From the NCBI RefSeq assembly GCF_900638555.1, contig NZ_LR134525.1:1-64000 (forward strand): DNA of 64,000 nt, in the 5' to 3' direction. Source of the DNA: Neisseria meningitidis (GTDB taxonomy: Bacteria > Pseudomonadota > Gammaproteobacteria > Burkholderiales > Neisseriaceae). The notes beneath the pieces were generated by a model. That model ran no database searches, was not told the origin of the DNA, and was given only the letters and a program-made list of their open reading frames with translations. This document shows, piece by piece, positions 32,622 through 43,089 of this stretch (position 1 is its first letter; the number at the start of each line of letters is the position of its first letter). Made by a program: the position numbers and the translations under genes.

Positions 32622-34265
32622 ATGAATGCTTTTACCCGTGCATGGTATGCGCTCGAACGCCATTATCAGGATACGCGTCATGTCCTTTTGCGCGACCGCT
32701 TTGCCTGCGAACCCGACCGTTTTGAGCGTATGCATGAGCGTTTGGACGGGATGTTGTTCGATTACAGCAAAAACCGTTTGGGCGAAGATACGCTGCAACT
32801 GCTCTGCCGTCTTGCGGAGACGGCGGATTTGGAAGGGAAAATGCGTGCTTTGCGGACGGGTGCGAAAGTCAACGGCAGCGAGGGGCGTGCCGCGCTGCAT
32901 ACGGCTTTGCGCCTACCCGACGGTGCGGATGCCGTTTATGCGGACGGCAGGGACGTGTTGCCCGAAATCCGCCGCGAGTTAAATCGTGCGTTGGAGTTTG
33001 CACACAGTTTGGACGACGGTTCGTATCAGGGGACAACCGGAAAACGGATTACGGATTTTGTCCACATCGGCATAGGCGGATCCGACCTCGGGCCGGCAAT
33101 GTGCGTGCAGGCACTTGAGCCGTTCAGACGGCATATCACCGTCCATTTTGCCGCCAACGCCGATCCTGCCTGCCTGGATGCGGTTTTATGCCGTCTGAAC
33201 CCCGAAACGACAGTGTTTTGCGTTGCCAGCAAGTCCTTCAAAACACCGGAAACCCTGCTCAATGCACAGGCAGTCAAGGCGTGGTATCGCGGTGCGGGGT
33301 TCTCGGAATCCGAAACGGGATGTCATTTTTGCGCGGTATCTGCCGATACGGAAGCGGCGCAAAGTTTCGGCATTGCGGCGGAACGCGTGTTTGCGATGTA
33401 CGACTGGGTGGGCGGACGCTATTCCGTCTGGTCGTCCGTCGGTTTGCCCGTGATGGTTGCGGTCGGCGGGGCGCGTTTCCGCGAGTTGTTGGCGGGGGCG
33501 CACGCGATGGACAGCCATTTTTTCCACACGCCGCCGCGCCGCAACATTCCCGTTCTGATGGCACTGATTGCCGTGTGGTATAACAATTTCCAGCACGCGG
33601 ACGGGCAGACCGCCGTTCCGTACAGCCACAACCTGCGCCTGCTGCCGGCGTGGCTGAACCAGCTCGATATGGAGAGTTTGGGCAAAAGCCGCGCTTCAGA
33701 CGGCAGTCCCGCCGTGTGCAAAACGGGCGGCATCGTGTTCGGCGGTGAAGGGGTCAACTGCCAGCACGCCTATTTCCAACTGCTTCATCAAGGCACGCGC
33801 CTGATTCCCTGCGACTTTATCGTCCCGATGACGGCGCAGGGCGTGGAGGAAGGACGCAGCCGTTTTACCGTTGCCAACGCCTTTGCACAGGCTGAAGCCC
33901 TGATGAAAGGCAAAACCTTGGACGAAGCACGCGCCGAATTGGCAGATTTGCCCGAAGCGGAACGCGAACGCCTCGCGCCGCACAAAGAGTTCCCCGGCAA
34001 CCGCCCCAGCAACAGCATCCTGCTCGACCGCCTCACGCCCTACAATCTGGGTATGCTGATGGCGGCTTACGAACACAAAACCTTTGTGCAGGGTGTAATT
34101 TGGGACATCAATCCCTTCGATCAGTGGGGGGTTGAGTACGGCAAACAGTTGGCGAAAACCATCATCGGCGAACTGGAAGGCGGCACGTCCGTACACGATG
34201 CCTCGACCGAAGGGCTGATGGCGTTTTACCGTGAATGCCGTCTGAAAGGCGTCGGCGCGGCATAA
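32622..34265 (+). CDS. pgi: Glucose-6-phosphate isomerase
   Basis: Interconverts glucose 6-phosphate and fructose 6-phosphate. The 547-residue length matches E. coli Pgi. It carries the signature FVHIGIGGSDLGPAMC (about 148), SKSFKTPETLLNA (about 205), DWVGGRYSVWSSVGLP (about 265) and a C-terminal block NPFDQWGVEYGKQLA. The start at 32622 follows AAGGAAAACAG; an upstream in-frame start at 32511 reads through non-family sequence. Meningococci have a second pgi elsewhere. Confidence 0.96.
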   Translation: MNAFTRAWYALERHYQDTRHVLLRDRFACEPDRFERMHERLDGMLFDYSKNRLGEDTLQLLCRLAETADLEGKMRALRTGAKVNGSEGRAALHTALRLPDGADAVYADGRDVLPEIRRELNRALEFAHSLDDGSYQGTTGKRITDFVHIGIGGSDLGPAMCVQALEPFRRHITVHFAANADPACLDAVLCRLNPETTVFCVASKSFKTPETLLNAQAVKAWYRGAGFSESETGCHFCAVSADTEAAQSFGIAAERVFAMYDWVGGRYSVWSSVGLPVMVAVGGARFRELLAGAHAMDSHFFHTPPRRNIPVLMALIAVWYNNFQHADGQTAVPYSHNLRLLPAWLNQLDMESLGKSRASDGSPAVCKTGGIVFGGEGVNCQHAYFQLLHQGTRLIPCDFIVPMTAQGVEEGRSRFTVANAFAQAEALMKGKTLDEARAELADLPEAERERLAPHKEFPGNRPSNSILLDRLTPYNLGMLMAAYEHKTFVQGVIWDINPFDQWGVEYGKQLAKTIIGELEGGTSVHDASTEGLMAFYRECRLKGVGAA

Positions 34266-34474
34266 AAGTACCGCCGCCGTTCTGTATTGATTCGGGTGCG
34301 GAAAAGGCAATACCTGCCGCCCGCCCGATTCCGAAACGCCAATGTTCGGCAACCGCCCGCGTATTGCTGACGAATATGCGTTTGCGTGGCACAATAGCGC
34401 ATTCATTTCAAATGAACATACTGCTTGAAAATACCGGCAAGCGTCCCACGAAACATCTCACATAAGGAAACATT
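34266..34474. other. Intergenic region between pgi and dapD
   Basis: No gene seen. It should contain the dapD promoter; TTGCGTGGCACAATAG near 34382 is a weak candidate. Confidence 0.35.
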
Positions 34475-35296
34475 ATGTCTTTGCAAAACATTATCGAAAC
34501 CGCCTTTGAAAACCGCGCGGACATCACCCCGTCCACTGTTGCTCCCGAAGTTAAAGAAGCCGTGTTGGAAACCATCCGCCAACTCGATTCCGGCAAACTG
34601 CGCGTTGCCGAACGTTTGGGCGTGGGCGAATGGAAAGTCAACGAATGGGCGAAAAAAGCCGTGTTGCTGTCCTTCCGCATCCAAGACAACGAAGTCCTCA
34701 ACGACGGCGTGAACAAATACTTCGACAAAGTGCCGACCAAGTTTGCCGATTGGTCTGAAGACGAGTTCAAAAACGCAGGCTTCCGCGCCGTTCCGGGTGC
34801 GGTTGCCCGACGCGGCAGCTTTGTTGCCAAAAATGTCGTGCTGATGCCGTCTTATGTCAACATCGGCGCATACGTTGACGAAGGCGCGATGGTTGATACT
34901 TGGGCGACCGTCGGCTCTTGCGCGCAAATCGGTAAAAACGTCCACTTGAGCGGCGGTGTCGGCATCGGTGGCGTACTCGAACCCCTGCAAGCCAGCCCGA
35001 CCATTATTGAAGACAACTGCTTCATCGGTGCGCGTTCTGAAATCGTTGAGGGCGTGATTGTCGAAGAAGGCAGCGTGATTTCGATGGGCGTGTTCATCGG
35101 TCAATCCACCAAAATCTTCGACCGCACCACCGGCGAAATCTACCAAGGCCGCGTACCGGCAGGTTCGGTCGTCGTGTCCGGCAGTATGCCTTCCAAAGAC
35201 GGCAGCCACAGCCTTTACTGCGCCGTCATCGTCAAACGCGTGGACGCGCAAACCCGTGCGAAAACCAGCGTGAACGAATTGTTGCGCGGCATCTGA
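34475..35296 (+). CDS. dapD: Tetrahydrodipicolinate N-succinyltransferase
   Basis: Transfers succinyl from succinyl-CoA to tetrahydrodipicolinate in lysine and diaminopimelate synthesis. The 273-residue product shows a helical N-terminal domain and the left-handed beta-helix hexapeptide repeats (from about residue 120: [30 protein letters not shown] and onward). The usual [17 protein letters not shown] tail is present. AAGGAAAC precedes the ATG. Confidence 0.97.
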   Translation: MSLQNIIETAFENRADITPSTVAPEVKEAVLETIRQLDSGKLRVAERLGVGEWKVNEWAKKAVLLSFRIQDNEVLNDGVNKYFDKVPTKFADWSEDEFKNAGFRAVPGAVARRGSFVAKNVVLMPSYVNIGAYVDEGAMVDTWATVGSCAQIGKNVHLSGGVGIGGVLEPLQASPTIIEDNCFIGARSEIVEGVIVEEGSVISMGVFIGQSTKIFDRTTGEIYQGRVPAGSVVVSGSMPSKDGSHSLYCAVIVKRVDAQTRAKTSVNELLRGI

Positions 35297-35323
35297 TGCC
35301 TTAAACCGTATTTGAAACGTCCG

Positions 35324-35353
35324 ATGCCGTCTGAAATCCGCTTCGGACGGCAT
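35324..35353 (+). terminator. Uptake-sequence hairpin after dapD
   Basis: ATGCCGTCTGAA at 35324 and TTCGGACGGCAT at 35342. Confidence 0.75.
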
Positions 35354-35450
35354 TGCCGTTTGCATGCTGCAACGTGAAAACACAGAAACAGGGACAATTT
35401 GCTATAATCAACGGTTTAGAACGAACCGAACACTATTTGAAGGATACAAA

Positions 35451-36236
35451 ATGGGTTTTCTGCAAGGCAAAAAAATTCTGATTACCGGCATGATTTCCGA
35501 GCGTTCCATCGCTTACGGCATCGCCAAAGCCTGCCGCGAACAAGGCGCGGAACTGGCGTTTACCTACGTTGTGGACAAACTGGAAGAGCGCGTCCGCAAA
35601 ATGGCGGCGGAATTGGATTCCGAACTCGTATTCCGCTGCGATGTTGCCAGCGACGACGAAATCAACCAAGTGTTCGCCGATTTGGGCAAACATTGGGACG
35701 GCTTGGACGGTTTGGTGCATTCCATCGGCTTCGCACCGAAAGAAGCCTTGAGCGGCGACTTCCTCGACAGCATCAGCCGCGAAGCGTTCAACACCGCACA
35801 CGAAATTTCCGCATACAGCCTGCCCGCATTGGCAAAAGCCGCCCGTCCGATGATGCGCGGCAGAAACTCCGCCATCGTTGCCCTGAGCTACTTGGGCGCG
35901 GTGCGCGCGATTCCGAATTACAACGTGATGGGTATGGCAAAAGCCAGCCTTGAGGCAGGCATCCGCTTTACCGCCGCCTGTCTGGGCAAAGAAGGCATCC
36001 GCTGCAACGGCATTTCCGCCGGTCCGATCAAAACGCTCGCCGCCTCCGGCATTGCCGATTTCGGCAAACTCTTGGGACACGTCGCCGCCCACAATCCGCT
36101 GCGCCGCAACGTTACCATCGAAGAAGTCGGCAATACCGCCGCCTTCCTGCTGTCCGACCTGTCGTCCGGCATTACCGGCGAAATCACTTACGTTGACGGC
36201 GGTTACAGCATCAATGCCTTGAGCACCGAGGGATAA
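35451..36236 (+). CDS. fabI: Enoyl-[acyl-carrier-protein] reductase (NADH), FabI
   Basis: Last reduction of each fatty-acid elongation cycle; target of triclosan. The 261-residue short-chain dehydrogenase fold has the FabI-type cofactor motif [19 protein letters not shown] and [12 protein letters not shown]. The active-site Tyr-x6-Lys is in [34 protein letters not shown] and the C-terminal DGGYSINAL follow. The start at 35451 has AAGGA 8 bases upstream; an upstream frame extension is non-family. TATAAT at 35403 is a likely -10. Confidence 0.97.
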   Translation: MGFLQGKKILITGMISERSIAYGIAKACREQGAELAFTYVVDKLEERVRKMAAELDSELVFRCDVASDDEINQVFADLGKHWDGLDGLVHSIGFAPKEALSGDFLDSISREAFNTAHEISAYSLPALAKAARPMMRGRNSAIVALSYLGAVRAIPNYNVMGMAKASLEAGIRFTAACLGKEGIRCNGISAGPIKTLAASGIADFGKLLGHVAAHNPLRRNVTIEEVGNTAAFLLSDLSSGITGEITYVDGGYSINALSTEG

Positions 36237-36427
36237 TCCGCCGTTTTCAAATCCGTGCGCCGTCCGTGCCACATATCGGTTTCGGGCGGCGTTTTGCCGT
36301 CTGAAGCGTATTTCTAGGGAAATGCCCGACTTACGGCAGGCGGGATGGGAAATGCGGACGCTTGTTTTAACCGATTGCCTTTGTGCCGACTTGCTGCAGG
36401 TGCAGCGGAAACGGTTCGGATGCGAAA

Positions 36428-36464
36428 ATGCCGTCTGAAACGCCAAACGGGTTTCAGACGGCAT
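36428..36464. terminator. Uptake-sequence hairpin between fabI and ilvE
   Basis: ATGCCGTCTGAA at 36428 and TTCAGACGGCAT at 36453 with TTTTT, between convergent genes. Confidence 0.88.
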
Positions 36465-36479
36465 TTTTTATTTAAAGCA

Positions 36480-37478
36480 TCAGCACACTTCAACCAGCCA
36501 GCCGTATTTGTCTTCCGCCAAACCATACTGGATGTCGGTAATCGCCTTACGGATGGCATAGCCGCGTTCTTGGCTTTTCACTTCGATTTCTTTGCCGCCG
36601 ATGACGAAGGAAGTAACGGGCGAGATGACGGCTGCCGTACCGGTCAGAATCGCCTCCGCACCGTTTTCCACAGCAGCTTTCAGTTCGTCAACCGTGAAAT
36701 TACGTTCGCTGACGGTATAGCCCAAATCTTTGGCAACCGTCAGTACGGAATCGCGGGTTACGCCGTGCAAAAACTCGTCGGTCAGCGGTTTGGTAATGAT
36801 TTCATCGCCGTTAATCAGGATAAAGTTGGACGCGCCGGTTTCCTGCACGTCGCCGTTCGGGCAGAAGAGGACTTGGTTTGCGCCGTATTCGGCTTTCGCC
36901 TTCAGCACCCAGTGCATGGCGGAAGCGTAGTTGCCGCCGCATTTGACGCGGCCCATATGCGGGGCGCAGCGGATGTGTTCGGTTTCCACTAAAATTTTGA
37001 CGGGCGAGCCGACTTTGAAATAGTCGCCGACGGGGGAAGCCAAAATATACAGCAGGGCGGTTTCGGAAGGAGAACCGGCCTTGCCGATGACGGGATCGGT
37101 ACCGATTAAGGTCGGGCGCAGGTACAGGGCGGCAGGCGCGTCGGGAATTTCATCGGCGGCACGTTTGACCAGTTCGACCAAAGCATCGAGATAGGCTTGG
37201 GTTTCGGGGCGGGGCAGGTGCAAAATGTCCGCACTTTGCCGCATACGCGCGATATTGGCAGTCGGACGGAACAGTACGATTTTACCGTCTGCCTGACGGA
37301 AGGCTTTCAGTCCCTCGAAACATTCGCTGCCGTAGTGCAGGGCGTGCGCGCCCGGTGCGAGGGAGAGGTCTTGGGAAGATTGCCATTCGGTCGGCTGCCA
37401 TTTGCCTTCGCGGTAGGCGAGGACGGGCATTTGACTGTGAAAAACGCTGCCGAATACGGCGGGTACGGGTCTGCTCAT
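36480..37478 (-). CDS. ilvE: Branched-chain amino-acid aminotransferase
   Basis: PLP enzyme that makes leucine, isoleucine and valine from their keto acids. The 332-residue product is of the longer BCAT type II. Visible blocks are HYGSECFEGLKAFRQADG, FRPTANIARM, GRVKCGGNYASAM (with the PLP-binding Lys), QETGASNFILINGDEI and TGTAAVISPV. It stands alone, convergent with fabI. Confidence 0.95.
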   Translation of the reverse strand: MSRPVPAVFGSVFHSQMPVLAYREGKWQPTEWQSSQDLSLAPGAHALHYGSECFEGLKAFRQADGKIVLFRPTANIARMRQSADILHLPRPETQAYLDALVELVKRAADEIPDAPAALYLRPTLIGTDPVIGKAGSPSETALLYILASPVGDYFKVGSPVKILVETEHIRCAPHMGRVKCGGNYASAMHWVLKAKAEYGANQVLFCPNGDVQETGASNFILINGDEIITKPLTDEFLHGVTRDSVLTVAKDLGYTVSERNFTVDELKAAVENGAEAILTGTAAVISPVTSFVIGGKEIEVKSQERGYAIRKAITDIQYGLAEDKYGWLVEVC

Positions 37479-37787
37479 GATGTAAAGCCTTTCTTATTCT
37501 GATATGTTTCAATGAACGGTTTGAATTTGAAGATTGTAAAGATACGCCTGCAAACAGGGTTTTGACAAGTGCGCGGCGGGTTTTTCTGTCGATGCGGTGT
37601 CCAATCCGTTATTTTTCAAATGGAAAGGAACGGTGTATTTGGTAAAATTGTCGGCAATCGCATACTCCGTATGTCGTCCGAACACGCTGCCGCATCCTAT
37701 CCGAAACCGTGCAAATCGTTTAAACTAGCGCAATCTTGGTTCAGAGTGCGAAGCTGTCCGGGCGGCGTTTTTATTTACGGAGCAAAC

Positions 37788-38102
37788 ATGAAACTTATCT
37801 ATACCGTCATCAAAATCATTATCCTGCTGCTCTTCCTGCTGCTTGCCGTCATTAATACGGATGCCGTTACCTTCTCCTACCTGCCCGGACAGAAAGTCGA
37901 TTTGCCGCTGATTGTCGTATTGTTCGGCGCATTTGTAGTCGGTATTGTTTTTGGAATGTTTGCCTTGTTCGGACGGTTGTTGTCGTTACGTGGCGAGAAC
38001 GGCAGGTTGCGTGCCGAAGTAAAGAAAAATGCGCGTTTGACGGGGAAAGAGCTGACCGCACCACCGGCGCAAAATGCGCCCGAATCTGCCAAACAGCCTT
38101 GA
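37788..38102 (+). CDS. lapA: LapA, inner-membrane protein
   Basis: Small membrane protein (DUF1049) that works with LapB in controlling lipopolysaccharide synthesis. The 104-residue product has two membrane spans (IKIIILLLFLLLAVI and IVVLFGAFVVGIVFGMFALF) and a charged C-terminal helix. The start at 37788 has GGAGC upstream. lapB follows 10 bases on. Confidence 0.9.
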   Translation: MKLIYTVIKIIILLLFLLLAVINTDAVTFSYLPGQKVDLPLIVVLFGAFVVGIVFGMFALFGRLLSLRGENGRLRAEVKKNARLTGKELTAPPAQNAPESAKQP

Positions 38103-38112
38103 GAAAGCCGAT

Positions 38113-39282
38113 ATGGACAATGAATTGTGGATTATCCTGCTGCCGATTATCCTTTTGCCCGTTTTCTTCGCGATGGGCTGGTTTGCCGCCCGTGTGGATA
38201 TGAAGACTGTATTAAAGCAGGCAAAAAGCATACCGTCGGGATTTTATAAAAGTCTGGATGCCTTGGTTGACCGCAACAGCGGACGTGCCGCCAGGGAATT
38301 GGCAGAGGTCATTGATCAGCAGCCTCAGTCATACGACCTAAACCTCACCCTAGGCAAGCTTTACCGTCAGCGTGGCGAAAACGACAAAGCCATCAACATA
38401 CACCGGACAATGCTCGATTCTCCCGATACGGTCGGCGAAAAGCGCGCGCGCGTCCTGTTTGAATTGGCGCAAAACTACCAAAGTGCGGGGTTGGTCGATC
38501 GTGCCGAACAGATTTTTTTGGGGCTGCAAGACGGTAAAATGGCGCGTGAAGCCAGACAGCACCTGCTCAATATCTACCAACAGGACAGGGATTGGGAAAA
38601 AGCGGTTGAAACCGCCCGGCTGCTCAGCCATGACGATCAGACCTATCAGTTTGAAATCGCCCAGTTTTATTGCGAACTTGCCCAAGCCGCGCTGTTCAAG
38701 TCCAATTTCGATGTCGCGCGTTTCAATGTCGGCAAGGCACTCGAAGCCAACAAAAAATGCACCCGTGCCAACATGATTTTGGGCGACATCGAACACCGAC
38801 AAGGCAATTTCCCTGCCGCCGTCGAAGCCTATGCCGCCATCGAGCAGCAAAACCATGCATACTTGAGCATGGTCGGCGAGAAGCTTTACGAAGCCTATGC
38901 CGCGCAGGGAAAACCTGAAGAAGGCTTGAACCGTCTGACAGGATATATGCAGACGTTTCCCGAACTTGACCTGATCAATGTCGTGTACGAGAAATCCCTG
39001 CTGCTTAAGTGCGAGAAAGAAGCCGCGCAAACCGCCGTCGAGCTTGTCCGCCGCAAGCCCGACCTCAACGGCGTGTACCGCCTGCTTGGTTTGAAACTCA
39101 GCGATTTGGATCCGGCTTGGAAAGCCGATGCCGATATGATGCGTTCGGTTATCGGACGGCAGCTACAGCGCAGCGTGATGTACCGGTGCCGAAACTGCCA
39201 CTTCAAATCACAAGTCTTTTTCTGGCATTGTCCTGCCTGCAACAAATGGCAGACGTTTACGCCAAACAAAATCGAAGTTTAA
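38113..39282 (+). CDS. lapB: LapB (YciM), TPR protein regulating LPS synthesis
   Basis: Membrane-anchored TPR protein that balances LPS and phospholipid synthesis, in E. coli by steering FtsH-mediated LpxC degradation. The 389-residue product has an N-terminal anchor ([21 protein letters not shown]). TPR repeats run from about 55 to 350. It ends with a rubredoxin-type zinc site, YRCRNCHFK and [11 protein letters not shown]. lapA overlaps the same transcript. The start MDNELW at 38113 follows GAAAG. Confidence 0.94.
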   Translation: MDNELWIILLPIILLPVFFAMGWFAARVDMKTVLKQAKSIPSGFYKSLDALVDRNSGRAARELAEVIDQQPQSYDLNLTLGKLYRQRGENDKAINIHRTMLDSPDTVGEKRARVLFELAQNYQSAGLVDRAEQIFLGLQDGKMAREARQHLLNIYQQDRDWEKAVETARLLSHDDQTYQFEIAQFYCELAQAALFKSNFDVARFNVGKALEANKKCTRANMILGDIEHRQGNFPAAVEAYAAIEQQNHAYLSMVGEKLYEAYAAQGKPEEGLNRLTGYMQTFPELDLINVVYEKSLLLKCEKEAAQTAVELVRRKPDLNGVYRLLGLKLSDLDPAWKADADMMRSVIGRQLQRSVMYRCRNCHFKSQVFFWHCPACNKWQTFTPNKIEV

Positions 39283-39305
39283 CCACTACCGAGAGGAACA
39301 CAAAA

Positions 39306-39722
39306 ATGCGCTTACTCCATACTATGCTCCGCGTGGGCAATCTCGAAAAATCCCTCGATTTCTACCAAAACGTTTTGGGTATGAAACTGCTCCGCCGAAA
39401 AGATTATCCCGAAGGCAGATTTACCCTTGCCTTCGTCGGTTACGGCGACGAAACCGACAGCACGGTTTTGGAACTGACGCACAACTGGGATACGGAACGA
39501 TACGACTTGGGCAACGCCTACGGACACATCGCGGTTGAAGTGGACGATGCCTACGAAGCCTGCGAACGTGTGAAGCGGCAGGGCGGAAACGTCGTCCGCG
39601 AAGCCGGCCCGATGAAACACGGCACAACCGTGATAGCCTTCGTCGAAGACCCCGACGGATACAAAATCGAGTTCATTCAAAAGAAAAGCGGTGACGATTC
39701 GGTTGCCTATCAAACTGCCTGA
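39306..39722 (+). CDS. gloA: Lactoylglutathione lyase (glyoxalase I)
   Basis: Converts the hemithioacetal of methylglyoxal and glutathione into lactoylglutathione. The 138-residue vicinal-oxygen-chelate protein starts [20 protein letters not shown] (metal His in LLHTM). It carries VLELTHNWD (Glu), [10 protein letters not shown] (His) and KIEFIQKK (Glu), giving all four metal ligands. The structure of the Neisseria enzyme's E. coli relative is nickel-dependent. It follows lapB by 23 bases with GAGAGGAAC as ribosome site. Confidence 0.96.
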   Translation: MRLLHTMLRVGNLEKSLDFYQNVLGMKLLRRKDYPEGRFTLAFVGYGDETDSTVLELTHNWDTERYDLGNAYGHIAVEVDDAYEACERVKRQGGNVVREAGPMKHGTTVIAFVEDPDGYKIEFIQKKSGDDSVAYQTA

Positions 39723-39736
39723 TACCGCCGCCGCCA

Positions 39737-39772
39737 ATGCCGTCTGAAGCCTTTAGGGGTTTCAGACGGCAT
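39737..39772 (+). terminator. Uptake-sequence hairpin after gloA
   Basis: ATGCCGTCTGAA at 39737 and TTCAGACGGCAT at 39761, then TTTTG. Confidence 0.88.
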
Positions 39773-39839
39773 TTTGTTGCCGTCGGCCTGCTGTTTGAGC
39801 CTGTGCCGGTTCAAACTTTATCCGTTACACCGATAAGGC

Positions 39840-39867
39840 AAAAAAAGATGCCGTCTGAAACGGCATC
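39840..39867 (-). terminator. tspA terminator
   Basis: On the minus strand the stem GATGCCG / CGGCATC encloses a single uptake sequence and is followed by a run of T (A run at 39840-39846). Confidence 0.8.
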
Positions 39868-39894
39868 CTTGATCTGCGAAAGGGCAGTTGGGAA

Positions 39895-42249
39895 TCAAAT
39901 ACCCAATTCCTGCGCCAATGCTTGGGCACGTTTGAGTACGTCGCCTTCCGCTTCTTCCAGCAATTTCTGCACTGTCTCGGCAGCGGCATCGCGGTCGCCG
40001 ATTTCGAGATACATTTCGGCAAGGTCGTATTTCGCTTCGGAAGGCGCGTCAGAACCTACAGATTCCGAAGGGAAACTGGTATCTGCATTATTTGGGATAT
40101 TTTCTTCCGAGAGGTAGATGCTCCAATCTACCGTTTCCTCCTCGCCGTCTTTCAGGAAGTCGGGCAAAGCGTCTGCTTCAGAGGTGTTGGAATCAGGCGT
40201 TTCCAAAGTGATTTCCGCTGCATTTTCCTCAACGGCCGGTGCTTCAGCAGGTTGCAACAGTGCGGACAAATCATCGGCAACGGTTTCCGCTGCATTTTCC
40301 TCAACGGCAGGTACTTCAGAAGGTTGAAGTAATGCGGACAAATCGTCTGCGGTGGCGTTGAAATCAGGTATTTCGGCAACGGTTTTCGTTACATTTTCCT
40401 CAACGGACGGTGCTTCGGCAGGTTGAAGCAATGCGGACAAATCGTCTGCGGCGGCGTTGAAATCGGGCGTTTCAGGCGCAGTTTCCGCGACGGCATCGGT
40501 TTCGTACACTTTCAGGAAATCGTGCAACTCTTCCGGTGTTTGGACTTCGGCAACTGTTTTTTCCAAGATGGTTTCGGGCGAGGAAGCCTTCAGGAAGCCT
40601 GCCAGTCCGGAGGGTGAGGCAGGTTTTGCGGAAGCTGTTTCTTCTGTGCCGATATGGTTGTTTGAGGGCAGGTTGTCGGAGAAATCGGTATCGACGGTTT
40701 CCGGTTTGTTTTCGGCAGTTTGGGCGACAGATTCCGGTTCGGGCGTGTCGATGACGATTTCGACAGGGTTGTACGGGTTGAAGGTCTCGGGCTCGTACAC
40801 GCTGTCTGTGGATTCGATGGCGTTCCAATCGGCATCCGCGCGTTTTTGGGTTTCTTCATCCTGCGTAAGTGCGCCGGATAAAATGCCGTTTTGCGCGGCT
40901 GCCAGGCTGTCGAAATCCAAGTCGATGCGGTTGGAAGGCGTATCGGTTTCGACATCGAACGTTTGTTTTGCCGATAACTCTTCTTCAGATTCCCCATCTA
41001 AGGCAAGTGTGTCGTTTACATCGTTTTTCGGAGCGGGTTCGGGCGTTGCCGGAGTTTCGACTTCGGCAAAGGTGATTTCTATGCCGTCGTCTGCCGCGTC
41101 GTCAAGGTCAGGCTCTTCCTCAGGGACGGATTCTTCGGTACGGCGCGCGCGTTTGGATTGGGCAAGGCGCAAAAGCAGCAGCAGGGCGATCAATGCCGCG
41201 CCTCCGCCGGCAAGCAGCAAGGTGTACGAACCGCCGAACAGACCGTCAAACAGTCCGCTTTCGGTTTCTTCTTCGGCAGAAACCTGTTCGACAGGTTCGG
41301 AAACGGCGTTACCGGTTTCGTCGGTCGGCGTGTCGATGGCAGAAGCGGCGGCTTCTTGGGGGGCGGATTCGGCAGCGGTTTCCGATGCGGCAGTATTTGC
41401 AGCGGGTACAGGTTCGGGTCGAACGGCCGGTTTTTCCGCTTTTGCTTCGGGCGCGGCAACTTTTGCTTCAGGTTTTTCAACCGGTTTCTCTACCGTTGCC
41501 TGTTTGGACGGTTCGGACGGCATGGATGCGGTTTCGGCTTTGGGTTTCGCCGTTTGCGGTTTGGGTTGTTCCGCTTTGATCCTGTTCAGATTCGGAATGT
41601 GAAGCACGCTGCCCGCACGCAGTCTGCCGTGTGCGGAAACATTTGGGTTTGCCTTCAGCAGCGCATCGGCAACCTGTTCGAGCGTCAGGTGTTTCGGGCG
41701 GATGGCGGCGGCAATCTGTTTGACCGTTTCGCCTTTGCGGACGGTATGGGTTTTGCCGTTGTATGCCGGTTTGACGGCTGCGTTCGCGCTGTCTTTTTTA
41801 TCGGTTTTGCGGAGGGCTTTGGCGTTTTGATTTTCTTGGGACTCTGCTGTCGGAGCGGTTTTGCGGTGTGTCTTGCCGTCTGAAAGTGCAGATTTGGTTT
41901 TGGGCGAGTAGCCGACAGGATCGAGGATGGCGGTGTATTCGCGTACCTGTGCGCCTGCGCCGATGCGGAACACCAGGACGGGATCGCGGACTGCCTGTTC
42001 GGAAGAAACGGCAATGACGGCTTTGTCGCCCAACTTGTGGACTTTGGCGGTCAGGCCTTTTTCGGAAACGGTAACGCTGCCGCCGCCTAGCAGGGCTTTG
42101 GCTTCTTCGCCGGTTACGGTAATGCTGCCGGAAAAGGGTTCGTCAAGGTTGGACTGGATATTCAGTCCGCCCAGTCCAGCATGTGCCTGAAAGGATGCGG
42201 CAACTGCGACGGAGGCGGCAATCAGTTTGATTTGTCTGTTGTTTTTCAA
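39895..42249 (-). CDS. tspA: TspA, FimV-like T-cell-stimulating protein
   Basis: Large inner-membrane protein of the FimV family, known in meningococcus as a T-cell antigen and adhesion factor. The 784-residue product has an N-terminal signal-like segment (LIAASVAVAASFQAHAGLG) and a FimV N-domain with LysM (HTVRKGETVKQIAAAI, about 170). A Pro/Ala/Glu/Lys-rich spacer, one membrane span (YTLLLAGGGAALIALLLLL, about 345), an acidic cytoplasmic region with repeats (about 590-690) and a C-terminal TPR-like FimV domain (EAKYDLAEMYLEIGDRDAA) follow. The start was set to TTG at 42249 because it begins the signal segment and has GGGGAT upstream; the longer ATG frame from 42351 is not signal-like. Confidence 0.9.
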   Translation of the reverse strand: MKNNRQIKLIAASVAVAASFQAHAGLGGLNIQSNLDEPFSGSITVTGEEAKALLGGGSVTVSEKGLTAKVHKLGDKAVIAVSSEQAVRDPVLVFRIGAGAQVREYTAILDPVGYSPKTKSALSDGKTHRKTAPTAESQENQNAKALRKTDKKDSANAAVKPAYNGKTHTVRKGETVKQIAAAIRPKHLTLEQVADALLKANPNVSAHGRLRAGSVLHIPNLNRIKAEQPKPQTAKPKAETASMPSEPSKQATVEKPVEKPEAKVAAPEAKAEKPAVRPEPVPAANTAASETAAESAPQEAAASAIDTPTDETGNAVSEPVEQVSAEEETESGLFDGLFGGSYTLLLAGGGAALIALLLLLRLAQSKRARRTEESVPEEEPDLDDAADDGIEITFAEVETPATPEPAPKNDVNDTLALDGESEEELSAKQTFDVETDTPSNRIDLDFDSLAAAQNGILSGALTQDEETQKRADADWNAIESTDSVYEPETFNPYNPVEIVIDTPEPESVAQTAENKPETVDTDFSDNLPSNNHIGTEETASAKPASPSGLAGFLKASSPETILEKTVAEVQTPEELHDFLKVYETDAVAETAPETPDFNAAADDLSALLQPAEAPSVEENVTKTVAEIPDFNATADDLSALLQPSEVPAVEENAAETVADDLSALLQPAEAPAVEENAAEITLETPDSNTSEADALPDFLKDGEEETVDWSIYLSEENIPNNADTSFPSESVGSDAPSEAKYDLAEMYLEIGDRDAAAETVQKLLEEAEGDVLKRAQALAQELGI
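40195..40480 (-). repeat. Imperfect repeats in tspA
   Basis: Four related units reading about DDLSALLQPAEAPxVEENxxE(T/I), each followed by a variable 3-15-residue linker such as VAEIPDFNATA. The unit at DNA level is 60-105 bases and near-identical between copies. Copy number is likely variable between strains. Confidence 0.85.
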
Positions 42250-42556
42250 GATGTATCCCCTGTGGGTTGGCGGCTGAATACGGTTTGACCGCGTACAGTC
42301 TGTAAATTTCGTCATCATCGGGCATCGGCGGGGCAGTCGGCCGGCGGGCATTTAATATGTGAATGTACCGACCGCCGCCACATTTTAAACGGCAATCATT
42401 CGCCGTTTTTACAAATTATGACATATCTCCATCTTTTTTCAAAAACATCTGTGCATATTTGCATCAATCAAAACAAAATTTGTTGGTTTTGCAGGTGCAA
42501 AAACAGGGTTCTGCCTGTATGATTAGCGTTTATTTGATTTGCTTTCTCATTTGGAT
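42250..42556. other. Divergent tspA / yciB promoter region
   Basis: No gene seen. The region is AT-rich towards yciB. Confidence 0.45.
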
Positions 42557-43087
42557 ATGAAATTCGTCAGCGACCTTTTGTCCGTCATCCTGTTTTTCGC
42601 CACCTATACCGTTACCAAAAACATGATTGCCGCAACGGCGGTCGCCTTGGTTGCCGGTGTGGTTCAGGCGGCTTTTCTGTATTGGAAATATAAAAAGCTG
42701 GATACGATGCAGTGGGTCGGACTGGTGCTGATTGTGATATTCGGTGGCGCAACCATTGTTTTGGGCGACAGCCGCTTCATTATGTGGAAGCCGAGCGTTT
42801 TGTTTTGGCTGGGCGCGCTGTTCCTGTGGGGCAGCCACCTCGCCGGTAAAAACGGCTTGAAGGCGAGTATCGGCAGGGAGATTCAGCTTCCGGATGCCGT
42901 ATGGGCGAAATTGACGTATATGTGGGTCGGTTTCCTGATTTTTATGGGTATCGCCAACTGGTTTGTGTTTACCCGGTTCGAGTCGCAATGGGTCAACTAT
43001 AAAATGTTCGGCTCGACTGCACTGATGCTTGTTTTCTTTATTATTCAGGGTATTTATCTGAGTACCTGTCTGAAAAAGGAGGATTGA
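42557..43087 (+). CDS. yciB: YciB / intracellular septation protein A
   Basis: Polytopic inner-membrane protein linked to cell-envelope maintenance and septation. The 176-residue product has about five spans and the family blocks MKFVSDLLSVILFFATYTVTK and AGKNGLKASIGREIQLPDAVWAKLTYMW. The start at 42557 is set by the conserved MKF. yciI follows at once, as in E. coli. Confidence 0.93.
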   Translation: MKFVSDLLSVILFFATYTVTKNMIAATAVALVAGVVQAAFLYWKYKKLDTMQWVGLVLIVIFGGATIVLGDSRFIMWKPSVLFWLGALFLWGSHLAGKNGLKASIGREIQLPDAVWAKLTYMWVGFLIFMGIANWFVFTRFESQWVNYKMFGSTALMLVFFIIQGIYLSTCLKKED

Positions 43088-43089
43088 CT

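Noticed and set aside
43084..43089. TTG start for yciI
   Set aside because: It leaves no spacing from the AGGAGG site; GTG at 43090 is better placed.
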